Positions 25,696 to 36,763 of a stretch of 64,000 bases of DNA are shown here, in pieces. Origin of the DNA: Brachionus koreanus (Eukaryota > Rotifera > Eurotatoria > Ploima > Brachionidae). Numbering within the stretch: the first letter of the stretch is position 1; every line of letters starts with the position of its first letter. The stretch lies in contig PJRA01000263.1 in the NCBI GenBank assembly GCA_016987375.1, positions 1,248,169 to 1,312,168 on the forward strand, in the 5' to 3' direction. The notes beneath the pieces were generated by a model, which saw only the letters and a program-made list of their open reading frames with translations, made no database searches and was not told the DNA's origin. Made by a program: the position numbers and the translations under genes.

Positions 25696-27111
25696 AAAAC
25701 ATGTTATATTTTAATTGATTATTCAAGCAATAATCATAACAATAATCAATCTATCAAAATTTCTGAATAGTCAACAATTTTTATTCAACACTTTACTAAT
25801 TTAAATCTAAAAAAATTTCGCTAAAATTTCAATATCTGATTGATTAGCAAAAAATTAATAAGAGTAAATGACATAGGTTTTTTTTTCGTTTTGAATAAAT
25901 CTTATTGACAAACAATAAATTTATTTTAACAAAATATCTTTTAATCTTATGTTCAAAGAGATTTCCGTCATTAATTTATCAATTTTTCGAACAAAAGAAT
26001 CAATTAATTCTTATTTTAGATTTAATAGTTATGTTTATTTATATTAATGAGTACCTAATTTCTGATAGATAAACCGAAAGTGAAAAAAATATAAAGAATT
26101 AATTTTAAGAAATAACTATTGAATAATTGTTCGTAAGAGTAAAAAATTGATAATTTTATCGACTAAATGTTTTATTTTCTATAGGTTAAGTCTTTAAATA
26201 ATTTCAAAATTTAATAAAGCCTAATCTGATTTTCAAATTATTCTAAATTTAATTAGATAAATTTACTTTTCGCACGTTAGACATAACGTGCAAAAAGTAC
26301 TGATTTCAGATAACTTAAAAAAAGATAATCTTGAAGTTAATCGTATTTCTATAAAGTAAAGGAAGCTTAAATTGACAGTATATTTTGACGGATTAAAAGT
26401 TTTATGTATAGACACATTCAAATGTTAAAAAAAAGCATCTATAGTTACGTTATTTATATTAATGCATCTAGAATACATTGTATACTGCATTTTAAAGAGT
26501 TGTAAATATTTATAATAGTTTAATAATTTTGTTAATTATTAAATTGTGGTTAAATAATTTTTTAATTGAAAATTTGTGGGCATGACACTTATTTTAGCCT
26601 ATTCTTCTATTTTATCTAATTTTTAGAATGCATATTAGAATCAGGTTCAAGTTAATTATTTATTTTAGTAACAATTTTAAAAAATTTAATGTTTTTTTTT
26701 GAAAATAAAAATTATTATTTGAACTTTTTTTTTAATTAAAAAAAAAAAGTCAAAAGACAATTTTAATTAATTTTCTTTGAATATTATTTGTTTATTTGTA
26801 CCTAACTAAAGCTTCCTCAAATAAAAATATTGTTTTATAAATTTTAAGTCTAAATATAAAATTAAAATTATAATCATATAATCAATAGTACTTTGTTTTG
26901 TTCTTTTGAAGCATAACTCAACTCAATAAAATAAAGAGAATAAAAATAAAAAATTTAATTTATTCTAAAGAAATTTTTTTTAGAAAATTTTTGTTTTAAC
27001 TTAAAGTCGTCATTTCACAGTTCCATTTTTTTTTTTTAGATAAGATAATGTAAAAATGCAGTTTTGAATAAAAAAGCATTGACAACTTAATTTAAAAAAT
27101 TTAAAACAAAA
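25696..27111. other. Intergenic stretch upstream of the GPCR
   Basis: No gene recognised. A strong hairpin lies at 26264-26299: a 15-bp stem with one mismatch and a 6-nt loop, including GCACGTT/AACGTGC. The final few hundred bases presumably hold the GPCR promoter and 5'UTR, but no specific element could be assigned. Confidence 0.4.
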
Positions 27112-28527
27112 ATGAACATTTCACTTGAAAACTCATCAAATACAAATGAGGGTCCAAGTCCGTCATTGTTTTACATAATATCAATGCTATGTGTTCTAAC
27201 ATCAATAGTTATGACAACTCTAATTGGAAATTTTTTAGTCATCATGGCCATAATGACAACTAAGTCACTAAAGACTGTTACAAATAGCTTTATTTTGTCA
27301 CTGGCTGTTGCCGATACTCTCGTGGCCATATTCGTTCTTCCACTTTCCATCTACATGGTCATATTCGACAATTGGATATTTGGCAATCTTTTGTGCGATT
27401 TGTGGATAAGTTGCGATGTCGGCTTGTGCACCGCTTCGATTCTCAATCTATGCTGCATTAGTCTTGACCGGTACTTTGCCATTACTCGACCACTTAAGTA
27501 CTCGCGACAGCGCAGCCCAAAACTAGCCAAAATAATGATCGCAATTGTCTGGATTGGCAGCTTTCTGATTACATGCCCGCCAATTTTCGGCTGGAGGGAC
27601 ACTAACCGAAAGCCAAACACCTGTACCCTTAACCTTCTGCTTAGCTACAGAATTTACTCGTCTCTAGGCTCCTTTTTTCTCCCTTGTTTCATCATGGTTT
27701 TTGTTTATTTAAGAATTTTTAAAGTTATACACGATCGGGAAAAGTATTTAAAAAAATCGGCCAATTCAGCGACAACTTTCTCGTTTATGAACAAAGAAAA
27801 GACCAAAAAAGTGTCTGAACGTGACGAAATATTCGAAGAGAAGCGCTCGTTTGCTGATGTAATAAAAAGGCTGAGAAGAAAGTCGGACATGGATGCAATC
27901 AAAGGTTTCATTTCAGACAAAAAGTGCTCGAATGCGTCGCTAGTCAACTATCAGGCTAAAAATTCACTAACAAAGCTTTCGAATCCGAACAATCTAGTGG
28001 GAGAGAAATTGGCAGGTACGGCGAGCGTCCGCTACAAGACCTCGTCGATTGGGTCGTTTAAATACCCCGATGGAAAGCTCAGAGGCGGAAATCAGGAACA
28101 AATGAGGCTACTGAAAGAAAGCAAGGCGGCCAAAACTCTGGCCATTGTGGTCGGCGGTTTTATTCTATCATGGTTGCCATTTTTTATAATGTATGTACTT
28201 GAAGCCGTTTTGCCGCCTGGTAGTGTGACCAAAGCCCTGTGTGATTGGATCACTTGGCTCGGCTATGTAAATTCCGCGATTAATCCGTTCATTTACGCTT
28301 TTTGCTCTAAGCAATTTCGATCCGCTTTTTATCGAATATCATTTGGAAGTCTTAAGTCAACTTCTCAAGCGAGTTCGTTCAAATATCAGAATAATTTGTA
28401 TTTTTTGTCAAATAATTTTTATAAAGTTAATCAATCGAATGGCACATTTAGTAATTCGAATCAAAGTTTCCCAATGATTGTCTCTTTAGGAAACAAAAAG
28501 CGAAATAGTCGTATTGAAAATTTTTAG
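27112..28527 (+). CDS. Biogenic-amine GPCR, class A (alpha-adrenergic-like octopamine or dopamine type)
   Basis: Intronless, 471 residues. Seven membrane segments can be traced. Asp102 is exactly 18 residues before Arg120 of the Asp-Arg-Tyr motif, placing it at 3.32, the amine-binding position. Cys95 is the TM3 disulfide cysteine. TM5 reads Tyr-Ser-Ser-Leu-Gly-Ser, giving serines at 5.42, 5.43 and 5.46, as in catecholamine and phenolamine receptors. TM6 has KAAKTLAIVVGGF and SWLPFF (Ser in place of the usual Cys at 6.47). TM7 has WLGYVNSAINPFIY with Tyr7.43. The third intracellular loop is long (about 130 residues) and basic. The TM6/TM7 signature is closest to octopamine alpha-type receptors, but D1/D2-like dopamine receptors are not excluded. 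Codons are less AT-rich than the flanks. AATAAA lies at 28624. Confidence 0.9.
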   Translation: MNISLENSSNTNEGPSPSLFYIISMLCVLTSIVMTTLIGNFLVIMAIMTTKSLKTVTNSFILSLAVADTLVAIFVLPLSIYMVIFDNWIFGNLLCDLWISCDVGLCTASILNLCCISLDRYFAITRPLKYSRQRSPKLAKIMIAIVWIGSFLITCPPIFGWRDTNRKPNTCTLNLLLSYRIYSSLGSFFLPCFIMVFVYLRIFKVIHDREKYLKKSANSATTFSFMNKEKTKKVSERDEIFEEKRSFADVIKRLRRKSDMDAIKGFISDKKCSNASLVNYQAKNSLTKLSNPNNLVGEKLAGTASVRYKTSSIGSFKYPDGKLRGGNQEQMRLLKESKAAKTLAIVVGGFILSWLPFFIMYVLEAVLPPGSVTKALCDWITWLGYVNSAINPFIYAFCSKQFRSAFYRISFGSLKSTSQASSFKYQNNLYFLSNNFYKVNQSNGTFSNSNQSFPMIVSLGNKKRNSRIENF

Positions 28528-28974
28528 TTCTACACCACCACTGATGAAACCTTGATTTTTATTTTTCAAAGAATTTTTTTTTTTTTTTAATCAAATCAAT
28601 TTTTGTAACTAAGTATTTTTTTTAATAAAATTCAAATAGTAAAATGTTTTTTTTTTTCGGTTTTCTTAAATAATTTTCCAGATTTATTTTTCACTAAGCT
28701 TTAGTCATGAAAAAAGAGGTCGCCATGATAAAAAAGATGTATTTTTTAGTTATCAATGGCTAGAATTTGTATAAAATTGCTAGTGATGGATCGTACTTTA
28801 ATTAATTTTGTTTAAACTGATAAAATTATAGTCGACTAAAATATAGTTTAGTCAAATTAGTCAAACTAAGTACAAAAATTTTGAAAAGTGAAATATAGTT
28901 TTCGGGAATAGTATGATATTAAGAAAAAACTAGTTTTTTATCAGATATATGAAATAATTAACATATCAGTACCA

Positions 28975-29310
28975 TTCCCTCAATACCATTTCGTTTTAAA
29001 TTGTAATAAAAGCTTTGAGTGATTCACTCTATTGAAGGCTTTAGAAAAATCTGTATAGAGTACATCCACTTGATTGCCTAGAGATATTTGATGTGTCAAA
29101 AAATCAAGACTCTCGAGGAGGTTTGTAGTACACGATTTATGAAGAATAAATTCATATTGTAATTTATTAATTAATTTATTTGCAAGACAAAAATTTAATA
29201 CCAAATTTCTAATAATTCTCTCTGCAATACGGCATGGTATCGATATGATTGGGATAGGCCTTTATTTTTTACGGTCTGATTTATTTCCTTTTTTGAAACT
29301 CATTAAAAAA
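28975..29310 (-). mobile_element. Non-LTR retrotransposon RT fragment, N-terminal part
   Basis: The minus strand reads FKKGNKSDRKK, one stop, RPIPIISIPCRIAERI, then a 74-residue open frame with CTTNLLESLDF and VDVLYTDFSKAFNRVNH. These are the FKKGDKxDxxNYRPIS, QxGF/TNLL and DFxKAFDxVxH blocks (RT domains 0-2) of Jockey/CR1-type enzymes. It is truncated after the DFSKAF block and has a stop, so it is inactive. It differs clearly from the 24-kb and 38-kb copies. Confidence 0.8.
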
Positions 29311-29558
29311 GATATTTGATAATTAAGTTGATATTAAAAATTAGTGTGAATTAAAAAAAATCTCCTTTCGTCCTATTGAAGTGATTTTGATAACGCGCTT
29401 GTTTAATTTGACCCAATAAAAACCAAGAGTCCATTGATGATCGTCAATCGTGTGTACTTGAATAATTTTTTTCTGTCGTGAAACTAGAATCAAGATCTTT
29501 TGACCAATTTATAACAAAATTTATAACACATTTCAAAAATTCGTTACTTGTGACCTCT

Positions 29559-29830
29559 GAGCCCGTATAGCCGAGTGGTTTGTGTGTTAGTCATGCAAAC
29601 AGAGGGTGTAGGGTTCAAAACCCATTGAGGGTGGAAAAATCTTCAAAATATCTCTGCAATACGGGGCGCATTTTTAAACCNNNNNNNNNNNNNNNNNNNN
29701 NNNNNNNNNNNNNNNNNNATGCAGTAGCCTCTGTGTCAGATCGGAGCTGTTGCTCAAAAAGGTACTTGAAAAGAAGATGAGCTCCTCCCCATTATTCACT
29801 AGGATAGAACAGGGTAAAATAAAAAAAAAA
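29559..29830 (+). mobile_element. tRNA-derived SINE, copy 1, with 11-bp target duplication
   Basis: The head starts GCCCGTATAGCCGAGTGG, with an A-box (TAGCCGAGTGG, about 29568-29578) and a B-box (GGTTCAAAACC, about 29612-29622) in a tRNA-like spacing. The body runs to an A-rich end (GGTAAAATAAAAAAAAAA). It is flanked by the perfect repeat TTGTGACCTCT (29548-29558 and 29831-29841). Positions 29681-29718 are N. The 5' GCCCGTA could pair with TACGGGGC at about 29660, beyond the B-box, so the acceptor-stem partner seems displaced. A functional tRNA is unlikely because no normal acceptor or anticodon stem closes. A second copy begins at 43552. Confidence 0.85.
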
Positions 29831-29841
29831 TTGTGACCTCT

Positions 29842-31539
29842 AGTGCATTGTTAGTACTAGGAAACCCTTTGGGATATTTTTGCGACGAGATCTGTCTTTA
29901 TTTTCGTTTTGACACTGGAGCTAGTGCCCTTCATATGATCTTTGATTTGTCTTTCAACATGAGCCCAGAATATTATGCGTTTGTTTTTTATTTTTGTCTG
30001 TATTTTAATTTTTTTTAGTAGAAAATACTTTAAAATCAATTTTTTCGGGTGTTATAGTCCAAGAAGAAACTGCAAACAAATCATCATCGTTATCCGTAAT
30101 TTGACCTCTACTTTCAACCCAATTCTTTAAGCCTGCTAAGTCTTATAATTATCTCTTTTTTAAGATAAAGAAATAAGCGATAAGGAACCCCAGATCACCC
30201 AATTGAATTCAATCAAGTAATAAAAGATCAGGCGAAAGTGATGTTGAAATAATATAATAAGATAAATTAAAAACTGGAAAAATTAAAAAAACTTTATCCA
30301 AGTTCAATTCAAAAAATAAAAATTGTGTTTAAAATTAAATAGAATAAAATCTAACTTTTTTTTATAGACATCTTCGAAAAGTAATGTATAGTAAAAAATA
30401 TCCGGCTGAAAGAAGATTTGATAGTAAAGCTTAAATGCACGAAAAAAACAAAGAAAAAAATAAAAATAAAACTAATTTTTTTATTAAAATTATTATTATT
30501 ATTATTATAATTACAAAAAAAATTAAAGTAAAAAAAATTTAAAAATAAACTTTTATCTTTAAAATTAACATTATTTCAGTTGTTTAGGTAATAGACCGAT
30601 TGTATCGGTCGGTTGGCATGAGTTGATCGACGTTTTTGGTTGGTTAGAACAGCAAGAAAAAAAAACAAAAAAAAATTAAATAATTTGATTTTAAAATTTA
30701 AAAAAAAAATAGGATTTTTATATAATTTTTCTAAAAATAAAAATAATTCTTGAAAAAGATTATAGTTTTTAAGTTTTTTTTTAAGACGGACTGAATAGGA
30801 CGGTTGGGTCGACTATTATTTATTAGAACCGCTGTATGTTAATGATTAAATTAATTTTTTTAAACACTATCAAAATTAGATACTAAAATAGTTTTTTTTG
30901 ATACCAAATAACATAAATTAGATACTTTACTAAATATTTTAATTATAACCGCATTTGATTGCGAGTGAATCACTAAAAATAATAAAAATTAAATAGATAA
31001 GTATTTGATTAAAAAGAAAATTATCAATTTTCGTATTCTAACTTGGTTAAAAAAAACAAACCTAACTAAACGTAATTAAATCTATTAAAGAGATAGAAGA
31101 AAATAATTTTTAAAAGATTATCAGCATGTGTTTACTTTAAAACTGAGAATCAGTTCGATGATGATGAAAACTTTGTTATTAAAAATACAGAGACAGAAAA
31201 TTTTAATAGTGCTTGACAAAGAAATAAAATTTAACAGAAATTTTATCATTTTATCATGCATGACATTTTAGCTTTGATTAAATCGAAATAAGTTTTTGAT
31301 CAAAAGACCAGAATGAAATGCAAAGGCCTTTGCAGTTAAAATTATATATTATAATTTTAACCATGTCTGATTTATTTTATTAGCATAAAATAAACCTAAA
31401 AAAACTGAATATACATGGCTTCTTGATTCAAACACAAATTCTAATTATGATTACTGCAATTATAACTTTTATTGAGTTTTAACTCTTTAAAGATATTTTT
31501 GTAAAAAATTTAATTAATTTACAAAGATTTTGTATTGTG
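29842..31539. other. Intergenic stretch with a possible element and a TTA microsatellite
   Basis: No gene recognised. A short (ATT)n run lies at about 30487-30508. Between 30577 and 30834 the ends resemble hAT termini (CAGTTGTTTAGG and the complement of a CAGCGGTTCTAA end) and the interior has CGGTC motifs, but flanking 8-mers do not match. The remainder is A/T-rich without recognised features. Confidence 0.35.
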
Positions 31540-34500
31540 ATGAAAATTAAGCTGAAAACATTAAAGAAAATTCGAAACATAAAATATAGACTAAGTATAT
31601 ATTTTTAGATTCAAACTTTTTTAATCCTTGGTTCAATTTAAGTTTTTTTTAGTTATTTGTGGAATATTTTTCTTAATTTTTCTGATAAATCAAGATCGAA
31701 AAAAAATTGAGAGAACAAAAAGACATGAGAAGAAATTTCAAAAAGAAGAAATTTGTAAAATTCCACATTTGAATTATAACCTCCCTTTGGAAAAATTTAA
31801 ACCAAGTCCAAAATGCACTATTCAGCAAAATTGGGGAACAATCGACCCAATTGATCACAAATGGAAATTAAATAGAAATATTCAATTAAAAATAAATTCA
31901 ATTGATTGCAGCTTTCGCAAAGTTGAGAGAATAGATGATTTTAGGATAAAATTGGGAAAATTTTCAATGCTAAAAGAGGACCAAATTATTCTGCACGATG
32001 TTGTTGAAGTGGAATGTGTTGGCAAGAATAAAACAAATAACACAATGGTTAAATTCAATAATTTATATGTTCAAGTCGTAGATAATGAACCTTTAGTAAA
32101 ATTTAAAATTGAAAGAAACGAAAATGGGTGCTTTCCATACAATATAATTCTTCTAAGCTATGATTCAGTATCTAGAGTATCTTTTACTAGAAGATTAAAA
32201 AAAACATTTGACTTAATTAGAAAAACAGACAATTTTTATGTTTTAGAAGGCTATAACATTGTTGGCGATGGAACGCCTCAAGGTTAGAAAAAACAGATTT
32301 TTTTAATTATTTTAATTTGAAGGAATATCCAGGTTCCAGATTCTTAAATTTATACTTAAAATTCTAATGCTAAATTAGTCAGTACAGTGGGCTTAAAATT
32401 TGTTTTAACTATTGAACATGTTTGGGAATCATTTTTGGTTGTTGAGCATCGATTTTTTTCTTTTTTGATTTTTGTTTTTCACATGACTTAGACTAAAAAC
32501 AAGACTTAGAGCAAACATTTGAATCCAGTTCCATACCATATGTAATAAGATAATCAAAGATGATCTAGGTGTTAAATTACACATTTCTATAAAATATTAG
32601 TTATTTTATCTAAAGTATTTTTTTTCAAAATTTCAAATATATTGATCAAAAAGATTTTTTTTTTGACAAAATTTTTTCAAAAAAAATTTTTAATCACAAA
32701 TATAACTTGGCCAGAAAAAAGTCGATGCTCACCAACCCAGAATGGTTTGACTGATTACATATATACGTTATTGATCGCAAATTGGACATGAGGCTTGTTT
32801 TTTTTTATTTTATTAAATTATCTGAAAACAAGTAAATCTAAAAAATCATTAATTTAAATTAAATTAAATCATGTGACTAACTCAATTATAAAAAGGAAGA
32901 AAAAATCTATAGAATCTAATAATATAGATATCTTAATCCTAGCAAGTTAGAAAAACTTTACTTATTTTATAGCTTAATTTTATTTTGTTTTTTTTACACC
33001 ATCCTCATGGTGTTTACTGAATAAATAATTAATTAATTAATTAATCAGAATGATCAGGATTTTTAAAATGAAATATATATGTTTTTAAAACAAGTATATT
33101 AAGTTAAATAAGTTAAATGTGTTTTATAAATATAGTTTATACTACGTTGACAAATTTTGGACAAATTAAATTAGTTATATGTTCTTTTTCAGATACATAA
33201 AGACATTTTTTTTAATGGCATATTGAAGTTTATGATCAAAATTTAACGATACCCAACTATTTTGCATAATTCTGCATTCAGAAATCGTTTGCAGAAATTT
33301 GCACGCCTAAAAAATTAAGATTAACATTGAATGTTTACTTTATAAATATGTTTCTAAAATAAATTTTTTAATAAAAAATATTTTAAAACCTTTTTTCTTC
33401 AATCATAAATCAATTTGCCTTTTCTTTTTTAAGTATAGAAGAATGTATAAATTATTTTTAATTTTTTTCTATAAAAGCACTTATTCCCATATTTACTGGT
33501 AATACTGAAGAAGAACTGCCTAGTGCACTGAAAAATGATCCAAATGGAAAATATGTAGATGAAGTTTATCCATTTATTTGGAAAGAGTTGCATGAAAAAA
33601 GTGAGATAAATATTTAGTAGATTTAAACTAAAATTGTTGTTTTTAGATTATACTTCAATATATCTCGACGATTGGCCGCATGTTGGTGCTTTCACATACA
33701 GAATGAGAGGCTTTAAAAACCATGTAACTAAGCATTATCCCAAGCAGTATCAAATTTACATGCGAAAAAGAGACATGTTATCAAAGAAGATCAATGATTA
33801 CTGTAATGGAGACACTAAGAAACATAAAATTATGATGAATCTTTTGACTAACTTCAAAGAGATCTATTATAATAAACAGTCAAGTTTAGCAATTATGCAT
33901 TATGTTGAAAACTCACATGATTCTAATGACCATTTACACTGGTTAGATGACGAGATATTTGATTTTCTTCAAAACGGATTCAGAAAGCATCTTTTTGATG
34001 ATACAATAATATTTCTGTATTCAGACCATGGATCGTTCAATAAATTTCGATCATCACAGCGTTATCTTGAAGAAAGACTTCCGTTTTTTTCAATATATCT
34101 TCCAGATAGCTTTGTACAAAATAATGAACAAAAAGTTAAAATATTCCAGAATAATATTGCAAAATTAACGTCACCTTTTGATATTCATGCAACACTACGT
34201 GATTTAACATGCTTAAATATGGAAAAAAACCATGATCGACAACGATCTATTAGTTTATTTGATAATATTTCGGTCTTCAGATCATGTGATGATATTGGAA
34301 TAGCAGAACACTTTTGTTCTTGTTCAAGAGACTGGAAATCAGAGAATATTAATTCTAGTTATATAATAAATGCAACAAATTTTGCAATTCAATCAATTAA
34401 TGATATAATAAAGCATAGAATAGATTTATGTCAACGTTTGAAGTTAAAAAAAATCATTTCAGCGGAGCAATTATATCTGAATGAGAATTTTTTGTATAAA

Positions 34501-34731
34501 CTTTCATTTATTACTTTACCTAATAATGGAGTTTATGAGACAATTGTATACAAAGGTGAGCAAAAAAAATTTGAATTTCATTCTGAAAACTTTAGCATCA
34601 AGTCAAAAAATGATATCAGTCGAATCGATTCTTACGGTGAACAGCCTTGGTGTGTTGCAAAATTTGGCTCAATTCCTGGACTTATGCTCGACTTAAGAAA
34701 GTTTTGCTTCTGCTTTTCAAAACAAGCATGA
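31540..34731 (+). CDS. DUF229 sulfatase-like type II membrane protein
   Basis: Four exons: 31540-31594, 31653-32282, 33478-33600 and 33647-34731. All introns are GT-AG with consistent phase-1 junctions (1+2). Introns are 58, 1195 and 46 bp. The product is 630 residues. A short basic N-terminus is followed by a single hydrophobic anchor (about residues 19-30), so a Golgi or secretory lumenal topology is inferred. Family signatures: NIILLSYDSVSRVS with a following RRLKKTFD, EGYNIVGDGTPQ running across the exon 2/3 junction into ALIPIFTGN, an acidic YLDDWP block, and FLYSDHG followed by LPFFSIYLP. These match DUF229 (PF02995), an invertebrate-rich family with an alkaline-phosphatase/sulfatase-like fold; the substrate is unknown. 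Exon 1 is an inference from phase and small-intron size, because exon 2 has no ATG before the anchor. Confidence 0.85.
32996..33045 (+). repeat. Retrotransposon-like 3' end inside the DUF229 intron
   Basis: A 6-bp stem hairpin (ACACCA/TGGTGT, 32996-33013) is followed by TTACTGAATAAATAATTAAT and an (AATT)n tail. A compact GC-rich hairpin followed by a simple-sequence tail is typical of non-LTR or SINE 3' ends. No body could be recognised upstream. Confidence 0.35.
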
Positions 34732-36038
34732 TTTCAAACTCAAATTCAACAACTAAATCAAGGGTTTAAAAATTTAGATAAATATTTTTTTTTGTTTTGT
34801 GTAAATTTCTACTTTTCAAGTAATTAAATTAGCTTATATTGCCTTATTAAAATTAAAAATTTCACAATACCAACTAAAAATTCTAAAAATATATGAAAAA
34901 ATATCGAAAATTAGAATTTCGAAAAATTAAGATCAATTTACTATTAAGACCATATTATTCTAAACAAATAAAGTTAAACTTGATAGACAGTTAGAAAAAA
35001 AAACTAGTAAAATATTCAAAAAATATGATGAAACTGAAAAAAAGAAAAAAAAATCTAAAAAAAATTATACTAATGTGAAGTTTTGTAAAACTAAAACATA
35101 AATAAAACTTATATTTTTATCTTTTATTTTTTTGGCTAAAATATATATTAAACTCCATTTTTAGCAACTTTTGTTGAAGCTTTGGAACGTACCAGATTTC
35201 ATAATTAATAATAATAAATAATAGTACAATTTGTGTTAGGTGATTGACGAGACATTTGTCAAAACAAACCAAAGATATAATTGAGAAGTGTAGTCTAATC
35301 TTTTCTAAGCAAAATATATTTTAAATAATTTTTTGATATAATATTGTGAAATTGAAAAGAAAAATTAAAATATCAAAAATAACTTTTTTTTATAAAACAC
35401 TTAAAATTTGTCTTATTAATTGAATTTTAATTTTTAAATTTTTTTTTACATTGTAAATAAGGCGCTCATTGAAATAAACGAATAAACCGAAATTTCAAAA
35501 ATCACTTTTTTTTTTTAAATTTTTCGTTTTATTTTCTTAGTATTTTAAAATAAAATCATTATCATAGCTTAGATTTTCGTATAGAATGATGTTGACTTTC
35601 TCATTTTTTTATTTATTACTTTCTACCACATCGTGAAGTTTTTCTTTTAGAGGATGACAAAAAAATTTATTTTTTAATTTTTTTAAATAAATTGCTTACT
35701 AAATTATTTCAACATTTGATCAAAAGTTAAAGAAAAAATTAATCGCTAGCAAATTAAATAGAATAAACAAAAAATTTATTAGAAAAACAGAAATTTTTAT
35801 TTATTATTCAACTTGATAAAATTAACTAATTTTAAATCACTCAATTTTATTATTTTAATTAATTGATTTTTTAATAATATTATTAATTGGCTAGTTAATG
35901 ATTTAAGTCAACTATGCGACAAATATTACAACTCGATACAAAAGTTTTAACATTAGATAAAAATTAATTGTGTACAATGAAAAAAAATAAAAATAAAATC
36001 TAATTGAACTCAAATGAAACAATTAAACATTAACGAAA
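34732..36038. other. Intergenic stretch between DUF229 and securin-like genes
   Basis: Very A/T-rich, with no gene recognised. The two flanking genes are convergent, so it must hold both 3'UTRs. AATAAA-type signals are too frequent by chance to assign. Confidence 0.45.
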
Positions 36039-36761
36039 TTAATGTTCTTCGAAGCTATCCTCCCAAATCTTGGGCATCAAATCGTCTAAGCACTCCATAT
36101 CCATCGTTTTTAGCTCAATTTTTTTCTCCATTTTTTTTAATGATTTTCTAACTTTTTTCATTTCCATTTCAAAAAGATCATTCTCATCTTCATTCTCATT
36201 AATCATTATCTTTTCCTCAATGTCTGCTCCGAAATAAAAGCCTCTATTGTTTAGACTAGTGGTAAAGACAGTATTTGATGGAGCTAGTAAAAACTCCGAC
36301 AAACGTCCATCACCAAAAAGATCATCAAAATTGTCGTATTTGGAACCAATAAATCTTTCAGCTGGAGGAAACTCTTCTTCTTGACCATCTTTTTTTGCAC
36401 ATTGAATTTGCTGAATGTCATTAATTTTCAATTTAGAAAAACTTTTAGTCACTTTGGTCTCCGATGATGTACTTTCTACCTTTTTAGTTGGAGTTATACC
36501 AATATTTGACTTATGACGACTTGATGTAGTATTTAGCACATCGCAAAGAGCTCTACGTGGCTTACCAGATGTATTCACAAGCTCTTTGACATTGCTGATC
36601 AAAGCTTTTCTTTCCGACGAAATAACTGGAGTGGAATTAAGCTTTTCGTTTTTAATTTGATTATTTACGAATGATTTTGTGTTTGCTAAACCAAAGGTTT
36701 TAGGTCCTGATAGACTGCTAAAAGTGGTCGAATTTTCTTTATCAATCGTTTTTGAAGTCAT
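36039..36761 (-). CDS. Securin-like separase inhibitor (PTTG family)
   Basis: Single open exon of 240 residues on the minus strand. It starts with an N-terminal KEN box in the context Asp-Lys-Glu-Asn (residues 7-10), followed by RKAL (51-54) and a complete destruction box RxxLxxxxN (Arg69-Asn77, RRALCDVLN). Further on, an acidic run leads into FPPAERF (131-137), comparable to the EIEKFFP separase-binding segment of securins, and then an acidic, phenylalanine-containing C-terminal half. The order KEN box, D-box, basic/Ser-Thr linker, then acidic ExxRF region fits securin, the APC/C-degraded inhibitor of separase. Securins are poorly conserved, so another APC/C substrate is possible. The start codon is directly preceded by TTTTAG (AG at 36762-36763), suggesting a 3' splice acceptor at the ATG. 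Confidence 0.6.
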   Translation of the reverse strand: MTSKTIDKENSTTFSSLSGPKTFGLANTKSFVNNQIKNEKLNSTPVISSERKALISNVKELVNTSGKPRRALCDVLNTTSSRHKSNIGITPTKKVESTSSETKVTKSFSKLKINDIQQIQCAKKDGQEEEFPPAERFIGSKYDNFDDLFGDGRLSEFLLAPSNTVFTTSLNNRGFYFGADIEEKIMINENEDENDLFEMEMKKVRKSLKKMEKKIELKTMDMECLDDLMPKIWEDSFEEH

Positions 36762-36763
36762 CT

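Noticed and set aside
27351..27947. Minus-strand frames of 80-89 codons under the GPCR
   Set aside because: Shadows of the strongly supported plus-strand receptor gene, with no family signature.
29561..29640. Functional tRNA-Ser or tRNA-Leu gene
   Set aside because: A- and B-boxes are present, but no normal acceptor or anticodon stem closes. The unit is followed by a SINE body and flanked by a target duplication.
30487..30508. CRISPR-like or satellite array
   Set aside because: It is only a short (ATT)n microsatellite. No regularly spaced repeats with unique spacers were found anywhere in the window.
30577..30834. Possible hAT element with CAGTTGTTTAGG and CAGCGGTTCTAA-type ends and CGGTC motifs inside
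   Set aside because: The ends match only loosely and the flanking 8-mers (CATTATTT and TATGTTAA) do not form a target duplication.
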